A program made the position numbers and the translations under genes. A stretch of 10,880 bases of DNA, from contig CAZSCC010000012.1 in NCBI GenBank assembly GCA_964604905.1, positions 1 to 10,880 of the forward strand, in the 5' to 3' direction. Under the pieces are notes generated by a model, which had not been told where the DNA came from, made no database searches, and was given only the letters and a program-made list of their open reading frames with translations. Of the stretch, positions 1 through 7,847 are shown piece by piece; position 1 is the stretch's first letter, and the number at the start of each line of letters is the position of its first letter. Origin of the DNA: JACQFK01 sp964604905. Lineage in GTDB: Bacteria > Planctomycetota > MHYJ01 > JACPRB01.

Positions 1-1
1 G

Positions 2-1786
2 ATCATCCTCATCGTCTACTTGCCGATCCTTGCCCTCGAAGGCGTGGAGGGAAAACTCTTTCGGCCCATGGCCCTCACGGTCATGTTCGCGCTCCTCGGG
101 TCCCTGATCCTCTCGCTCACGCTCGTGCCGGCCCTGTGCGCCACGTTTCTCTCACGCGCGGCCGGGGACAAGCGGACCCGCGTCGTGGAGTTCTTCCAGC
201 GGGTATACCGGCCCGGGCTGCGCTTTGCGCTCAGGCGCGGCAAGCTGGTGCTCGGCGTTGCGGCTTTCCTGCTCCTCAACGCGCTCCTCTTGGCCACCCG
301 CCTCGGATCGGAGTTCGTGCCGCGCCTCGGGGAAGGAGCGTTGGTCATCAACACCGTCCGTCTGGCTGGCGTGTCGGTCGACGAGTCCGTGCGCTACGGG
401 CTCCAGATCGAGCGCGCACTCTTGAAGAAGTTTCCCAACGAAGTCGAGAACGTGTGGACGCGCACCGGCACGGCGGAGGTGGCAACCGATCCGATGGGGC
501 TCGAGCTCTCCGACGTCTTCATCACCCTCCAGCCGAGGGAGCGCTGGCGGCGGGCGAGCACGCAGGCGGAGCTCGTGGTCGAGATGGAGGAGCTCGTGAC
601 CGACCTGCCCGGCATGCGGGCGATCTTCACCCAGCCGATCGAGATGCGCGTCAACGAGATGGTCGCGGGCATCCGGACCGACGTGGGGGTCAAGGTCTAC
701 GGCAACGACTTCGACGTCCTCAAAGAGAAGTCCGCGAAGATCGAGGCCCTACTCCGAACGATCCCCGGGGCGGAGAACCCCTCCGCGGAGCCGCTGGTCG
801 GCCAGCCGGTCCTCCAGGTGAAGCTCGACCCGGAGGCGCTCTCGCGGTACGGCCTCAGGGCGGCGGACGTGCTCGACCTGGTCGAGGCGGCGGGGGGGAA
901 GGACGCGGGCGAGATCCGGGTCGACCAGAAGCGCTTTCCCCTGGCGGTGCGCCTCCAGGACCGTTTCATCGAGAACCCGGACCTCTTCGGCACGCTCCTC
1001 GTGCCCGCCCCGGACGGCCAGCGTCTCCCCCTCTCCAAGCTCGCGAAGGTGGAACGGGTGAGCGGCCCCATGGTCATCAACCGGGACTGGGGGAAGCGCC
1101 GCGCGGTCGTCACGACGAACGTGCGGGACCGCGATCTGGGTAGCTTCGTCGCCGAGGCCAAGAGAAGGCTCGATAGCGAGCTGGGTGAGGAACTCGGAAA
1201 GGCCGGATGTCGCGTGGAATTCGGCGGCCAGTACGAGAACCTGGTCCGGGCGTCGAGGACCCTTTCGTACGTCGTCCCGCTCGCGCTCCTCCTCATCCTC
1301 GTCCTGGTCTACTCGACCTACGGCAACATCCCGGACTCCCTTCGCGTCTTCACCGGAGTGCCCTTCGCCATGGTGGGGGGCGTGATCGCCCTCTGGCTCC
1401 GCCAGATGCCCTTCTCGATCTCGGCCGGGGTCGGGTTCATCGCCCTGTCGGGCGTCTCGGTGCTGGCCGACATGGTCATGGTCTCGACGATCCGGCAGCT
1501 GATCGACTCCGGCCTGGGGGTGCGTGAAGCCACCCTCAAAGCGGCCGAGCAGCGGCTGAGGCCCGTCCTCATGACGGCGCTCGTGGCCAGTCTCGGATTC
1601 ATTCCGATGGCGTTCAACACCGGCGTGGGAAGCGAGATTCAGCGGCCGCTCGCGACCGTCGTCATCGGCGGGCTCGTGTCGTCCACGCTCCTCACGCTCT
1701 TCGTCCTTCCCACCCTCTACGTGGCCCTGAAGGGAAGGACGGCCGCCGGATCGGTCCTGGGCGCCTCCCTAGGGAAGTCGCCCTAG
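2..1786 (+). CDS. czcA: CzcA-type heavy-metal efflux RND permease, C-terminal part (5' truncated)
   Basis: This is the inner-membrane proton-antiporter subunit of a CzcCBA-like tripartite pump that would expel divalent metal cations. The frame is open to the left edge, so the TTG at 20 is not a real start. About 594 codons remain of a family usually near 1,040 residues. Visible parts are the end of the first membrane bundle (LEGVEGKLFRPMALT, about 38-85), the second periplasmic porter loop (about 310-1250), and the last membrane helices (about 1260-1730). The ending GSEIQRPLATVVIGGL followed by LTLFVLPTLY is typical of HME-RND pumps. At 632-673, QPIEMRVNEMVAGI resembles CzcA. Where CusA has the copper-binding Met573 this protein has Glu, which favours Zn/Co/Cd/Ni over Cu/Ag (inferred by alignment from memory). 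The membrane-fusion and outer-membrane partners would lie upstream, outside the window. Family assignment is very secure and substrate is tentative. Confidence 0.93.
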   Translation: MILIVYLPILALEGVEGKLFRPMALTVMFALLGSLILSLTLVPALCATFLSRAAGDKRTRVVEFFQRVYRPGLRFALRRGKLVLGVAAFLLLNALLLATRLGSEFVPRLGEGALVINTVRLAGVSVDESVRYGLQIERALLKKFPNEVENVWTRTGTAEVATDPMGLELSDVFITLQPRERWRRASTQAELVVEMEELVTDLPGMRAIFTQPIEMRVNEMVAGIRTDVGVKVYGNDFDVLKEKSAKIEALLRTIPGAENPSAEPLVGQPVLQVKLDPEALSRYGLRAADVLDLVEAAGGKDAGEIRVDQKRFPLAVRLQDRFIENPDLFGTLLVPAPDGQRLPLSKLAKVERVSGPMVINRDWGKRRAVVTTNVRDRDLGSFVAEAKRRLDSELGEELGKAGCRVEFGGQYENLVRASRTLSYVVPLALLLILVLVYSTYGNIPDSLRVFTGVPFAMVGGVIALWLRQMPFSISAGVGFIALSGVSVLADMVMVSTIRQLIDSGLGVREATLKAAEQRLRPVLMTALVASLGFIPMAFNTGVGSEIQRPLATVVIGGLVSSTLLTLFVLPTLYVALKGRTAAGSVLGASLGKSP

Positions 1787-1820
1787 CAAGGAGGTCGGGC
1801 CGGGATTGCCGGTGAAGCGA

Positions 1821-2747
1821 CTATGCCTGAGGGCCCCCCTTACCCGTATCTTCGTGAACGGCCGCCGCCGGCCGCAGGAGGAGCCAGGCGCCCGGGATCA
1901 TGAGTAGACCTCCCAAGGCGGTGATCGGGCGGGGGATCTCGGCCAGCAGCGCCCACGCCAGCAGCGCCGCCATGGCCGGGTTGGTCGCGAAGAGGGCCGA
2001 CGTCCGCGCCGCGCCCAGGTGGCGGAGGCCGATCACGAAGAAGGCGAGCGACAGGCCGTAGCAGGTGAACCCGATCGCGAGCGCAGCCGCGAGGAACCCG
2101 GGGGCGAGCGGCGGCGGGGCTCCCGTTGAGAAGGCGAGCGTCAGGTTCACCGTTCCCGCCGCGAACCCCTTGACGACCGCGATCTGGAGCGGGTCCCGCC
2201 CGGAGATCCTCTGCGTGAAGTTGTTGTCGAATCCCCAGCCGAGCCCCGCGCCCAAAAGGAGGAGAGGCCCCTGCCACGCGAAGGCGCCCTTCGCCTCCAC
2301 GCCTCCGAGCGCCACAAGCGTCGCCCCGACCAGGATGACCGTGGTCCCGAAGCCCTCGCGACGCGACAGGCGGTCGCCGAAGAAGAGGACCGCCAGCAAC
2401 ACGGTGAAGAGCGTCTCGGCGTTCGTGAGAAAGGCGGCCACATGGGCCGGAGTCCGCTCGAGGCCGTGCAGGAGGAACATCGGGCCGGCCACTCCGCCGG
2501 ATAGGATCGACCCCGTCAGCCACTTGAGGTCCGCACGCCGGAGCGGCGACGAGGCGTCCGACGTCCCGCGCAGTCGTCGGCCCAGCAGGAGGACCGCCGC
2601 CCCGAGGCCGCACCCGATGTAGAAGAGTCCCGCCAGCCCGGCCGCGCTGGAGTGGCGGAGGAGGGGCTTCGAGAGCGGGAACGAGGCGCCGAAGAGGGCC
2701 GCGGCGAGCACGGCCATCCCAGTCCCGATCCATCGGCTGCGTTCCAC
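1821..2747 (-). CDS. EamA/DMT-family inner-membrane transporter (RhaT/YdcZ-like permease)
   Basis: This is a 308-residue hydrophobic protein of the drug/metabolite transporter superfamily, with two EamA repeats and about ten predicted membrane helices. Repeat one starts at MAVLAAALFGASFPLSKPLL and includes ERTPAHVAAFLTNAETLFTVLLAVLFF. Repeat two includes WGFDNNFTQRISGRDPLQIAVVKG and ends with LGAARTSALFATNPAMAALLAWALL, the usual C-terminal EamA signature. The GTG at 2747 gives the normal family length of about 300. A longer reading from ATG 2825 adds a 26-residue polar tail and overlaps the divergent gene, so I rejected it. ATG 2717 is a shorter alternative. No clear Shine-Dalgarno sequence precedes the GTG. 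The gene is convergent with the metal pump (34 bp apart) and divergent from the propeller gene. Substrate cannot be inferred; exporters of metabolites or amino acids are common in the family. Confidence 0.9.
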   Translation of the reverse strand: MERSRWIGTGMAVLAAALFGASFPLSKPLLRHSSAAGLAGLFYIGCGLGAAVLLLGRRLRGTSDASSPLRRADLKWLTGSILSGGVAGPMFLLHGLERTPAHVAAFLTNAETLFTVLLAVLFFGDRLSRREGFGTTVILVGATLVALGGVEAKGAFAWQGPLLLLGAGLGWGFDNNFTQRISGRDPLQIAVVKGFAAGTVNLTLAFSTGAPPPLAPGFLAAALAIGFTCYGLSLAFFVIGLRHLGAARTSALFATNPAMAALLAWALLAEIPRPITALGGLLMIPGAWLLLRPAAAVHEDTGKGGPQA

Positions 2748-2815
2748 GGGGCGATTGTGACGGCACCCGACCCGATCGTCAACGGACCGCGTAAGGGAGT
2801 ATGGAGGACTCCGCC
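2748..2815. promoter_or_regulatory. Divergent intergenic region expected to hold two promoters
   Basis: These 68 bases separate the minus-strand EamA gene from the plus-strand propeller operon, so promoters for both are expected here. A weak -35-like TTGTGA lies at 2755-2760, but no convincing -10 stands 16-18 bases downstream. I see no operator-like inverted repeat. The call rests on gene orientation, not on a recognised motif. Confidence 0.3.
2803..2807 (+). promoter_or_regulatory. Shine-Dalgarno GGAGG that fixes the start of the propeller gene
   Basis: A perfect GGAGG sits 8 bases before ATG 2816. It overlaps the upstream in-frame ATG at 2801, whose own candidate site (GGGAG at 2795-2799) is only one base away and too close to work well. 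This favours ATG 2816 as the start. Confidence 0.65.
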
Positions 2816-4348
2816 ATGTTCGCACTCACGCTCCTCGCTTTTCTGGCCGCGGTTCAGGAGCCGAAGGAGGAGGTCCTTTACAACGGCCTCCGCCTCCCGT
2901 CGCCGTGGCCGCCGAAGAACGGGGACGCCTCCGTCGTCCTTCCTCCCCCCGCGGTCATCCCGATCGACGTGGGCCGCCAACTGTTCGTCGACGACTTCCT
3001 CATCCAGGAGACCACCCTCTCGCGCACGTTCCATCTCGCCAAATATCATGAGGCCAGCCCGGTCCTCAAGCCCGATCAGCCGTGGGAGGGCGACACCGCG
3101 ATGGCCTTCAGCGACGGCTGCTGGTACGACCCGAAGGACAAGCTCTTCAAGATGTGGTACCTGGCGGGGAAGGAGAGGGCGACCTGCTACGCGGTCTCCG
3201 AGGACGGCCTCCGCTGGACGAAGCCCGCGCTGGACGTGCGACCCGGGACCAACGTCGTCCAGACGGGCCACCGCGATTCGTCGACCGTGTGGCTGGACCA
3301 CGAGGAGAAGGACCCGAAGAAACGCTTCAAGATGTTCCGTTCGTGCTCCGGAGGGAGCACGGTGCCCAAGGCGTACGGCCTGGCCCACTTCGTCTCGGAG
3401 GACGGGATCCACTGGAGCGACAAGCCGGTGCTCTCGGGCTCGTGCGGAGACCGCAGCACCGTCTTCTGGAATCCGTTCCGGAAAGTCTGGGTCTACAGCA
3501 TCCGGCATGGCTGGGGCGAGCCGCGCCGCCGCCGCTATTGGGAGCGGGCGGACCTCGACAAGAGCCCCATGTGGGAGCAGCTGGTCGAGGCGCCGATGTG
3601 GCTCGCCTCCGACGCCCAGGACCCGGTGCGGCCGGAGTACAAGGTCCCGTGCCAGCTCTACAATCTGGACGGCATCGCCTACGAGTCCCTCATGCTCGGC
3701 CTCTTCACGATCTGGCGCGGGCAATTCCCCGACCGGCAGAAGCCCAACGAGGTCTGTCTCGGATACAGCCGGGACGGCTGGACCTGGTCGCGCCCCGACC
3801 GCCGCCCGTTCTGTCCCGTCTCCGACAAGCAGGGCGACTGGAACGCCAACAACGTGCAGTCGGTGGGCGGCGGCTGCCTCGTGGTCGGGGACAAGCTCTA
3901 CTTCTACGTGAGCGGACGAGCGGGCGAAGCGGGATCGAACAAAGCCGGCGTCAGCACCACCGGCCTGGCGGTCCTCCGGCGCGACGGGTTCGCGTCGATG
4001 GACGCCGGTGACGTGGAAGGGACGCTTACCACGCGCCCGGTCCGCTTCGACGGGAAGCAGCTGTTCGTCAACCTCCGGGCGTCCAAGGGAGAGCTGTGGG
4101 CCGAAGCGATCGATGAGAAGGGCGACGTGCTCGCGCGCGGCGGGCCGGTCACGGGAGATGCCACGTGCCTCGCGGTCCCGGGGGAGTTCGCGAAGCTGGC
4201 GGGTCGGACCCTGCGGTTCCGGTTCCGCCTGAAGAGCGGGAGCCTGTACTCGTTCTGGATGAGTCCCGACGAGAGGGGCGCCAGTCGCGGATATGTCGGG
4301 GCGGGAGGGCCGGGATTCACCGGCCCGGTCGACCGGGGATCGAAGTAA
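2816..4348 (+). CDS. Secreted GH32/GH43-like five-bladed beta-propeller protein
   Basis: This predicted exported protein has 510 residues and resembles uncharacterised planctomycete/verrucomicrobial proteins related to the GH32/GH43/GH68 propeller superfamily. A short hydrophobic signal-like segment (MFALTLLAFLAAVQ) has no basic n-region, so the export signal is only moderately convincing. VGRQLFVDDFLIQETTLSRT (about 53-72) is the family-like opening. FSDGCWYDPKDKLFKMWY (98-115) looks like a blade of this fold. The motif S-x-D-G-x-x-W recurs at residues 128-134, 194-200 and 318-324, consistent with repeating blades. A C-terminal beta-sandwich (about 400-483) resembles the accessory module of GH32-type enzymes. 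I cannot assign catalytic acids with certainty; Asp59/Asp60 of VDDF are candidates. It is the first gene of a run with the two genes downstream (34 bp gap, then 0 bp). Glycan binding or hydrolysis is inferred. Automatic annotation may call it hypothetical. ATG 2801 is the alternative start. Confidence 0.8.
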   Translation: MFALTLLAFLAAVQEPKEEVLYNGLRLPSPWPPKNGDASVVLPPPAVIPIDVGRQLFVDDFLIQETTLSRTFHLAKYHEASPVLKPDQPWEGDTAMAFSDGCWYDPKDKLFKMWYLAGKERATCYAVSEDGLRWTKPALDVRPGTNVVQTGHRDSSTVWLDHEEKDPKKRFKMFRSCSGGSTVPKAYGLAHFVSEDGIHWSDKPVLSGSCGDRSTVFWNPFRKVWVYSIRHGWGEPRRRRYWERADLDKSPMWEQLVEAPMWLASDAQDPVRPEYKVPCQLYNLDGIAYESLMLGLFTIWRGQFPDRQKPNEVCLGYSRDGWTWSRPDRRPFCPVSDKQGDWNANNVQSVGGGCLVVGDKLYFYVSGRAGEAGSNKAGVSTTGLAVLRRDGFASMDAGDVEGTLTTRPVRFDGKQLFVNLRASKGELWAEAIDEKGDVLARGGPVTGDATCLAVPGEFAKLAGRTLRFRFRLKSGSLYSFWMSPDERGASRGYVGAGGPGFTGPVDRGSK

Positions 4349-4382
4349 ACCGCAACCGGGGGCCGGGGGATCAAGAAGTGAG

Positions 4383-5726
4383 ATGATGCCGAACCGGCGG
4401 GAGTTCCTGGCGAGCGGCGTGGCGCTGGCGGCGCTCCGCCCGGCGCCGCGCGCCATCGTCTCCATCGAGCCCGCGTTCCGACTCGTCACCGACTGCACGC
4501 TGCCGGGCGAGACCCGCGCGGACGACGTCGTCCCCGCCCATCCCAACGGACTTCAGGTCAGCCGCGACCGCTGGCTCCTGGTCTACGGCACGAGAGGGTT
4601 CCGGGGTGTTGACGACGACCGGAGCAGCGTCTACCAGCTCCGGAAGGACGGGCCCGATGGGCCGGTGATCAAAGAAGGGTTCCTCGCACGGACGAGCGAC
4701 GAATGGGACCCCTATGGGGAGGGGAAGAAGTTCTCCCGGCAGCAGGGCCATGCGGTCGCGTTCGGGGTCCCGAAGGGGGTGAAGGCCCCGAACGCCAACG
4801 TGTTCGTCGCCAAGTGGTATGTCAACGCGCGGGTACTGGATCGCCGGAAGAACCTCCTCGAGCACTCGACCGTCCCCTTCGAGATCGGCGGTCCCCGGCA
4901 GTTCGTGGAGTGGATGCAGTTCCGGCTCAACGAGCGCGAGGACGACATCGAAATACTCAAGCCCGCCGGGCGGCTCCGTCAGAAGGGGTTCGAGACGGGT
5001 GACCGGTTCACGAGCGCCGAGCCGGTCCGGTCCATGAACCAGAGCTTCACCCCCGCGGTGCCGTTCAACCGGGAGGCCGGCGAGTGGGCCGACCTCATGG
5101 CGTTCGACGGCGGCCGCGTCGCGGCGGCGAAATACGCGTGGAACGCCGCAAGCGGCCTCTACGAGTGGGTGAAGACGGGACCCTTCCTCTCGGGCGGCTT
5201 ATCCGAGGGAAGCCTCGCGCCCCACGCGGAGCGGTGGGCCATGTCCGCCCGGCTGGAGAAGGGCGGGGTCGCGTGGGCGCTGGCGGCCGACCCGTTCGTG
5301 GAAGTCCCTGCGCCCGTCTTCGCCAAGGACCCGGCTACGACGTCGCCGCTCACCGCCTGGGGATGCCCCGACGGGGTCCTCCGGCTCCTGACGGGCGACC
5401 GGGGCCGCCGTGACCCTCTCTATCTTTGGGACATCGATCCCGCGGAGGGCTTCCGGGCGTCGAACGTGCGGGTGATCTTCGACAGCGTGAAGGCCGGCCT
5501 CAAGATCCGGCCGGCCAGCCAGCCCAAGATCGACATGGGGAAACTGCTGCCCCCCCACGGGAGGACGCAGCTCGCGGTATTCCGCGTGAGCGTGCGGGGC
5601 TTCAACCATCCGTATCCCAACCGACCGGGCATTCCCATGGCGGACGCGGACGAGAAGGCGGCGTGCGGGATCTATGCGGCGAGGATCACCTATGCCGAGC
5701 CGGCCCCGGCGAGGTGGGAGTTCTGA
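4383..5726 (+). CDS. Tat-exported sialidase-like (BNR-type propeller) protein
   Basis: This 447-residue protein begins with a twin-arginine signal: NRREFLASG (residues 4-12) followed by a hydrophobic Ala/Leu stretch ending near APRA. It is therefore expected to be exported folded. The mature part resembles sialidase-superfamily propeller proteins that I recall from Planctomycetota. Its recognisable segments are HPNGLQVSRDRWLLVYGTRG (53-72), GVDDDRSSVYQLRKDGPDGP (75-94), FSRQQGHAVAF (117-127), ADLMAFDGGRVAAAKYAWN (236-254) and RRDPLYLWDIDPAEGFRASN (342-361). I see no classic FRIP box or perfect S-x-D-x-G-x-x-W Asp boxes, so sialidase activity is not shown. The start is ATG 4383, or the adjacent ATG 4386. 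Longer in-frame readings would bury the Tat signal and overlap the previous gene. A weak AGAAGTGAG precedes the start. Its stop abuts the next ATG directly, implying co-transcription and coupled translation. A role in binding or cleaving a glycan is inferred from fold and neighbours. Confidence 0.75.
   Translation: MMPNRREFLASGVALAALRPAPRAIVSIEPAFRLVTDCTLPGETRADDVVPAHPNGLQVSRDRWLLVYGTRGFRGVDDDRSSVYQLRKDGPDGPVIKEGFLARTSDEWDPYGEGKKFSRQQGHAVAFGVPKGVKAPNANVFVAKWYVNARVLDRRKNLLEHSTVPFEIGGPRQFVEWMQFRLNEREDDIEILKPAGRLRQKGFETGDRFTSAEPVRSMNQSFTPAVPFNREAGEWADLMAFDGGRVAAAKYAWNAASGLYEWVKTGPFLSGGLSEGSLAPHAERWAMSARLEKGGVAWALAADPFVEVPAPVFAKDPATTSPLTAWGCPDGVLRLLTGDRGRRDPLYLWDIDPAEGFRASNVRVIFDSVKAGLKIRPASQPKIDMGKLLPPHGRTQLAVFRVSVRGFNHPYPNRPGIPMADADEKAACGIYAARITYAEPAPARWEF
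5716..5720 (+). promoter_or_regulatory. Shine-Dalgarno GGGAG inside the end of the preceding gene
   Basis: GGGAG, preceded by GAGGT, lies 6 bases before ATG 5727 and inside the last codons of the sialidase-like gene. The preceding TGA (5724-5726) is immediately followed by the ATG. This supports the 5727 start and translational coupling of the pair. Confidence 0.6.
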
Positions 5727-7847
5727 ATGAGAATGTTCCTTCCCGTCCTGTTCGCGGCGCTCTTCGGCCCGGCCCAGGCGTCGAAGGAGATCGTGCTCGA
5801 GAACGAATGGGTCCGCGTGACGCTCGATCCCGAGGCGGGAGGCGCCGTCACCGCCCTGACGTACAAGAAGGCGACGACGTTCCCGCTCATCGCCGACAAG
5901 GGCGCCGGATCGGCCGGGAGCGGATCGTTATTCACCCCCCAATGGAACGGCGTCGCGCTCTCCGCGCTCCCCATGAAATCCACCCGCCGGGAAGAGGCGG
6001 AGGAGACGATCGTCGTTCTGGCGGGATGGCCGAAAGACGGGCTGCTCCTGGAACGCAGCTTCCGGATGGGGAAGCAGGAGAGCGGGTTCCGTCTCGAGGA
6101 TACCTGGAAGAGTTCGAGAGAGACCGCGGGCTCCCTCGGCGCGACCTCGCTCCAGAAAGCCGAGCCCTGGCGGCGGGTGGCGCGCTCGTGGCATGGGGAC
6201 GCGGACCGGGTCGTGCAGAAGGACCTGCCCGTCTCCGGGGCGGAGACCCGCGATCTCGAAACCAAGGCCGGGCGGTTCTTCTGGCGATCGGTGGGCCCCT
6301 ATGGAGTGGGGTTCCTGGCGCAGGTGCAGGCTCCCCGCGGGAGCGCGGTGTTGACCCATGAGACTTTCCGGGAGAATGGCGCTGCGGTCGGCTGGCGCTG
6401 GAGGACGGCAGAAACGGCGCTCGAGGCCGGAACGCCGGTCTCGATCCGCACCGACGTCCTGATCGACGAGGGAGGGCGGGAATTCGCTGCTTCGGGGAGC
6501 CGGTCGGGCCTGTGCGTCGACCTCCGCAGCGCGGGCAGGACGGGCGAGGCGATGCCCTCGTTCGTCACGGCAGTCTCGGCGCGCCCGTTCAAGGGAAAGA
6601 TCGTCCTGAGGATCTCGGATCGCGAGGAGAAGCAGGCCCTCGACGTTGAGCTTGAGCCCGGAAGGGGGAAGAGCGTCCCGTTCGAGATCGTGCCGGCGAG
6701 GAAGGGGACGTTGACCGTCGAGGCGGTACTGGTGGACGGCGCGGGGTTCGCGTTGGCGACAGGGAGCACAAACGCGATCATCGACGGAGAGAAGGAGCCT
6801 GCCTGGACGGCCTGGTCGCGCACGATCCCGTCCGCGACGTATCGGGGAACGTGGGCCGAGATCGGGGCCCAGCTCGCGAAGGCGGGCCGGGTCAAGCCTC
6901 GCGCGGCCGACGCGAAGGCCGCCGAAAGGCTCGCCTTCTACGCGAGGAAGTTCCCGCTCTACGAGCAGATGATCCGCGGGGCGGCCGAGGCCCTCAAGGT
7001 GAAGCCGGAGGACTTGGCCCGGTCGGAAGGCGAGGCGCCGGCGGAGGCGTGCATGAACGTCCTCTTCGACGGCCCTGACGGGCCCATCAGCGCCTTTTCG
7101 AAGGAGCGGAGCGGCGCGGGGCTGGGCGGGTTGGCGTATATGAAAGTGCTTCCGGACAAGGGCTACGCCTATCACGTCTACGAGTGCGGCACCTGGACCA
7201 ACGGGTACGGGGTGAACTCGGAAGGGCTGTCGACGTCCGGCGCGTCGATCAACTGCGACGCCGGGACGACGGCCGCCGGGCGGCGCGAGACGCAGGCGTG
7301 GAGGGCGGCGGGGCGGCTCACGGCGCCGCTCGGTTCCCACATGATGCTGGCCGGCTGCCGTACCGTGGAGGAGGCGGTCGCGTTCATCGAGGACCGGGAG
7401 GCGCCGTTCGAGTTCGAAGGGAACATGCTGATCGTCGACCGCGCCGGGAACGCGGCCCGGCTCGAGTCGGTGGGGATCAAGCGCCAGATCCAACGGTACG
7501 ACGGGAAGAAGGACCGCTACTTCGTCGCCGGGAACTACCCGCATGAGTCGGGCGACGGGCTGTTCAAGATCGGGCCCGACTGGGGCTGGGCGGCCAACAC
7601 GATGAGGCGCGAGCGACGGCTGGAGGAGCAGGGGGGCGTAAGACTGGGCCGGCATTCCCTCGCCGACGCGGTGACGCTCATGGAGACCCACGGTCCCGGC
7701 GGGATGTGCCAGCACATTCACGACAACATCGGGGGCCTGTACACCTCGACGTCATTCCTCGCCGTCACGCGGACGGGCGAGCTGTGGCTCTCGCACGGTC
7801 CGCCGTGCCGGACCCGGTACGTCCGCTTCATGATCCGGGGCGAGTGA
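5727..7847 (+). CDS. Secreted fusion: mutarotase-like beta-sandwich plus C45-family Ntn-hydrolase (acyltransferase/amidohydrolase)
   Basis: This 706-residue protein has a Sec signal peptide (MRMFLPVLFAALFGPAQA, likely cut after residue 18). Residues about 20-250 look like a galactose-mutarotase-like beta-sandwich (VLENEWVRVTLDPEAGGAVT). Residues about 275-350 look like an Ig-like strand-rich linker. From about 375 the protein matches the peptidase C45/acyl-CoA:6-aminopenicillanate acyltransferase family. LYEQMIRGAAEALKVKPEDL (411-430) is the usual pre-nucleophile helix. Cys442 in AEACMN is the predicted N-terminal nucleophile after self-cleavage. GYGVNSEGL (493-501), GNMLIVDRAGNAARLE (565-580), AGNYPH (601-606) and a late GPPCRTRY (691-698) are family landmarks. 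Family members cleave or transfer acyl groups at amide bonds; the substrate here is unknown. The usual Asn-His of C45 appears as Asn-Tyr at 603-604. The segment before Cys442 is far longer than the roughly 100-residue propeptide of the fungal enzyme. It is the last gene of the exported trio. Confidence 0.85.
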   Translation: MRMFLPVLFAALFGPAQASKEIVLENEWVRVTLDPEAGGAVTALTYKKATTFPLIADKGAGSAGSGSLFTPQWNGVALSALPMKSTRREEAEETIVVLAGWPKDGLLLERSFRMGKQESGFRLEDTWKSSRETAGSLGATSLQKAEPWRRVARSWHGDADRVVQKDLPVSGAETRDLETKAGRFFWRSVGPYGVGFLAQVQAPRGSAVLTHETFRENGAAVGWRWRTAETALEAGTPVSIRTDVLIDEGGREFAASGSRSGLCVDLRSAGRTGEAMPSFVTAVSARPFKGKIVLRISDREEKQALDVELEPGRGKSVPFEIVPARKGTLTVEAVLVDGAGFALATGSTNAIIDGEKEPAWTAWSRTIPSATYRGTWAEIGAQLAKAGRVKPRAADAKAAERLAFYARKFPLYEQMIRGAAEALKVKPEDLARSEGEAPAEACMNVLFDGPDGPISAFSKERSGAGLGGLAYMKVLPDKGYAYHVYECGTWTNGYGVNSEGLSTSGASINCDAGTTAAGRRETQAWRAAGRLTAPLGSHMMLAGCRTVEEAVAFIEDREAPFEFEGNMLIVDRAGNAARLESVGIKRQIQRYDGKKDRYFVAGNYPHESGDGLFKIGPDWGWAANTMRRERRLEEQGGVRLGRHSLADAVTLMETHGPGGMCQHIHDNIGGLYTSTSFLAVTRTGELWLSHGPPCRTRYVRFMIRGE

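Noticed and set aside
1787..1820. Possible bidirectional terminator between the convergent pump and EamA genes
   Set aside because: Only a 4-bp CCGG/CCGG stem can be drawn and there is no T-run on either strand.
1840..2766. A second minus-strand frame of 308 codons over the EamA gene
   Set aside because: It is very rich in Arg, Gly and Pro with no membrane segments. The other frame gives a clean ten-helix EamA protein.
2516..4546. A 676-codon minus-strand open frame opposite the first propeller gene and into the EamA gene
   Set aside because: It covers the EamA gene in a wrong frame, the divergent spacer and the plus-strand propeller gene. Its composition is that of a GC-rich shadow frame.
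5928..7721. A 597-codon minus-strand open frame opposite the C45 fusion gene
   Set aside because: The plus strand encodes family landmarks throughout. The antisense product is Arg/Pro/His-rich with no domain or ribosome binding site.
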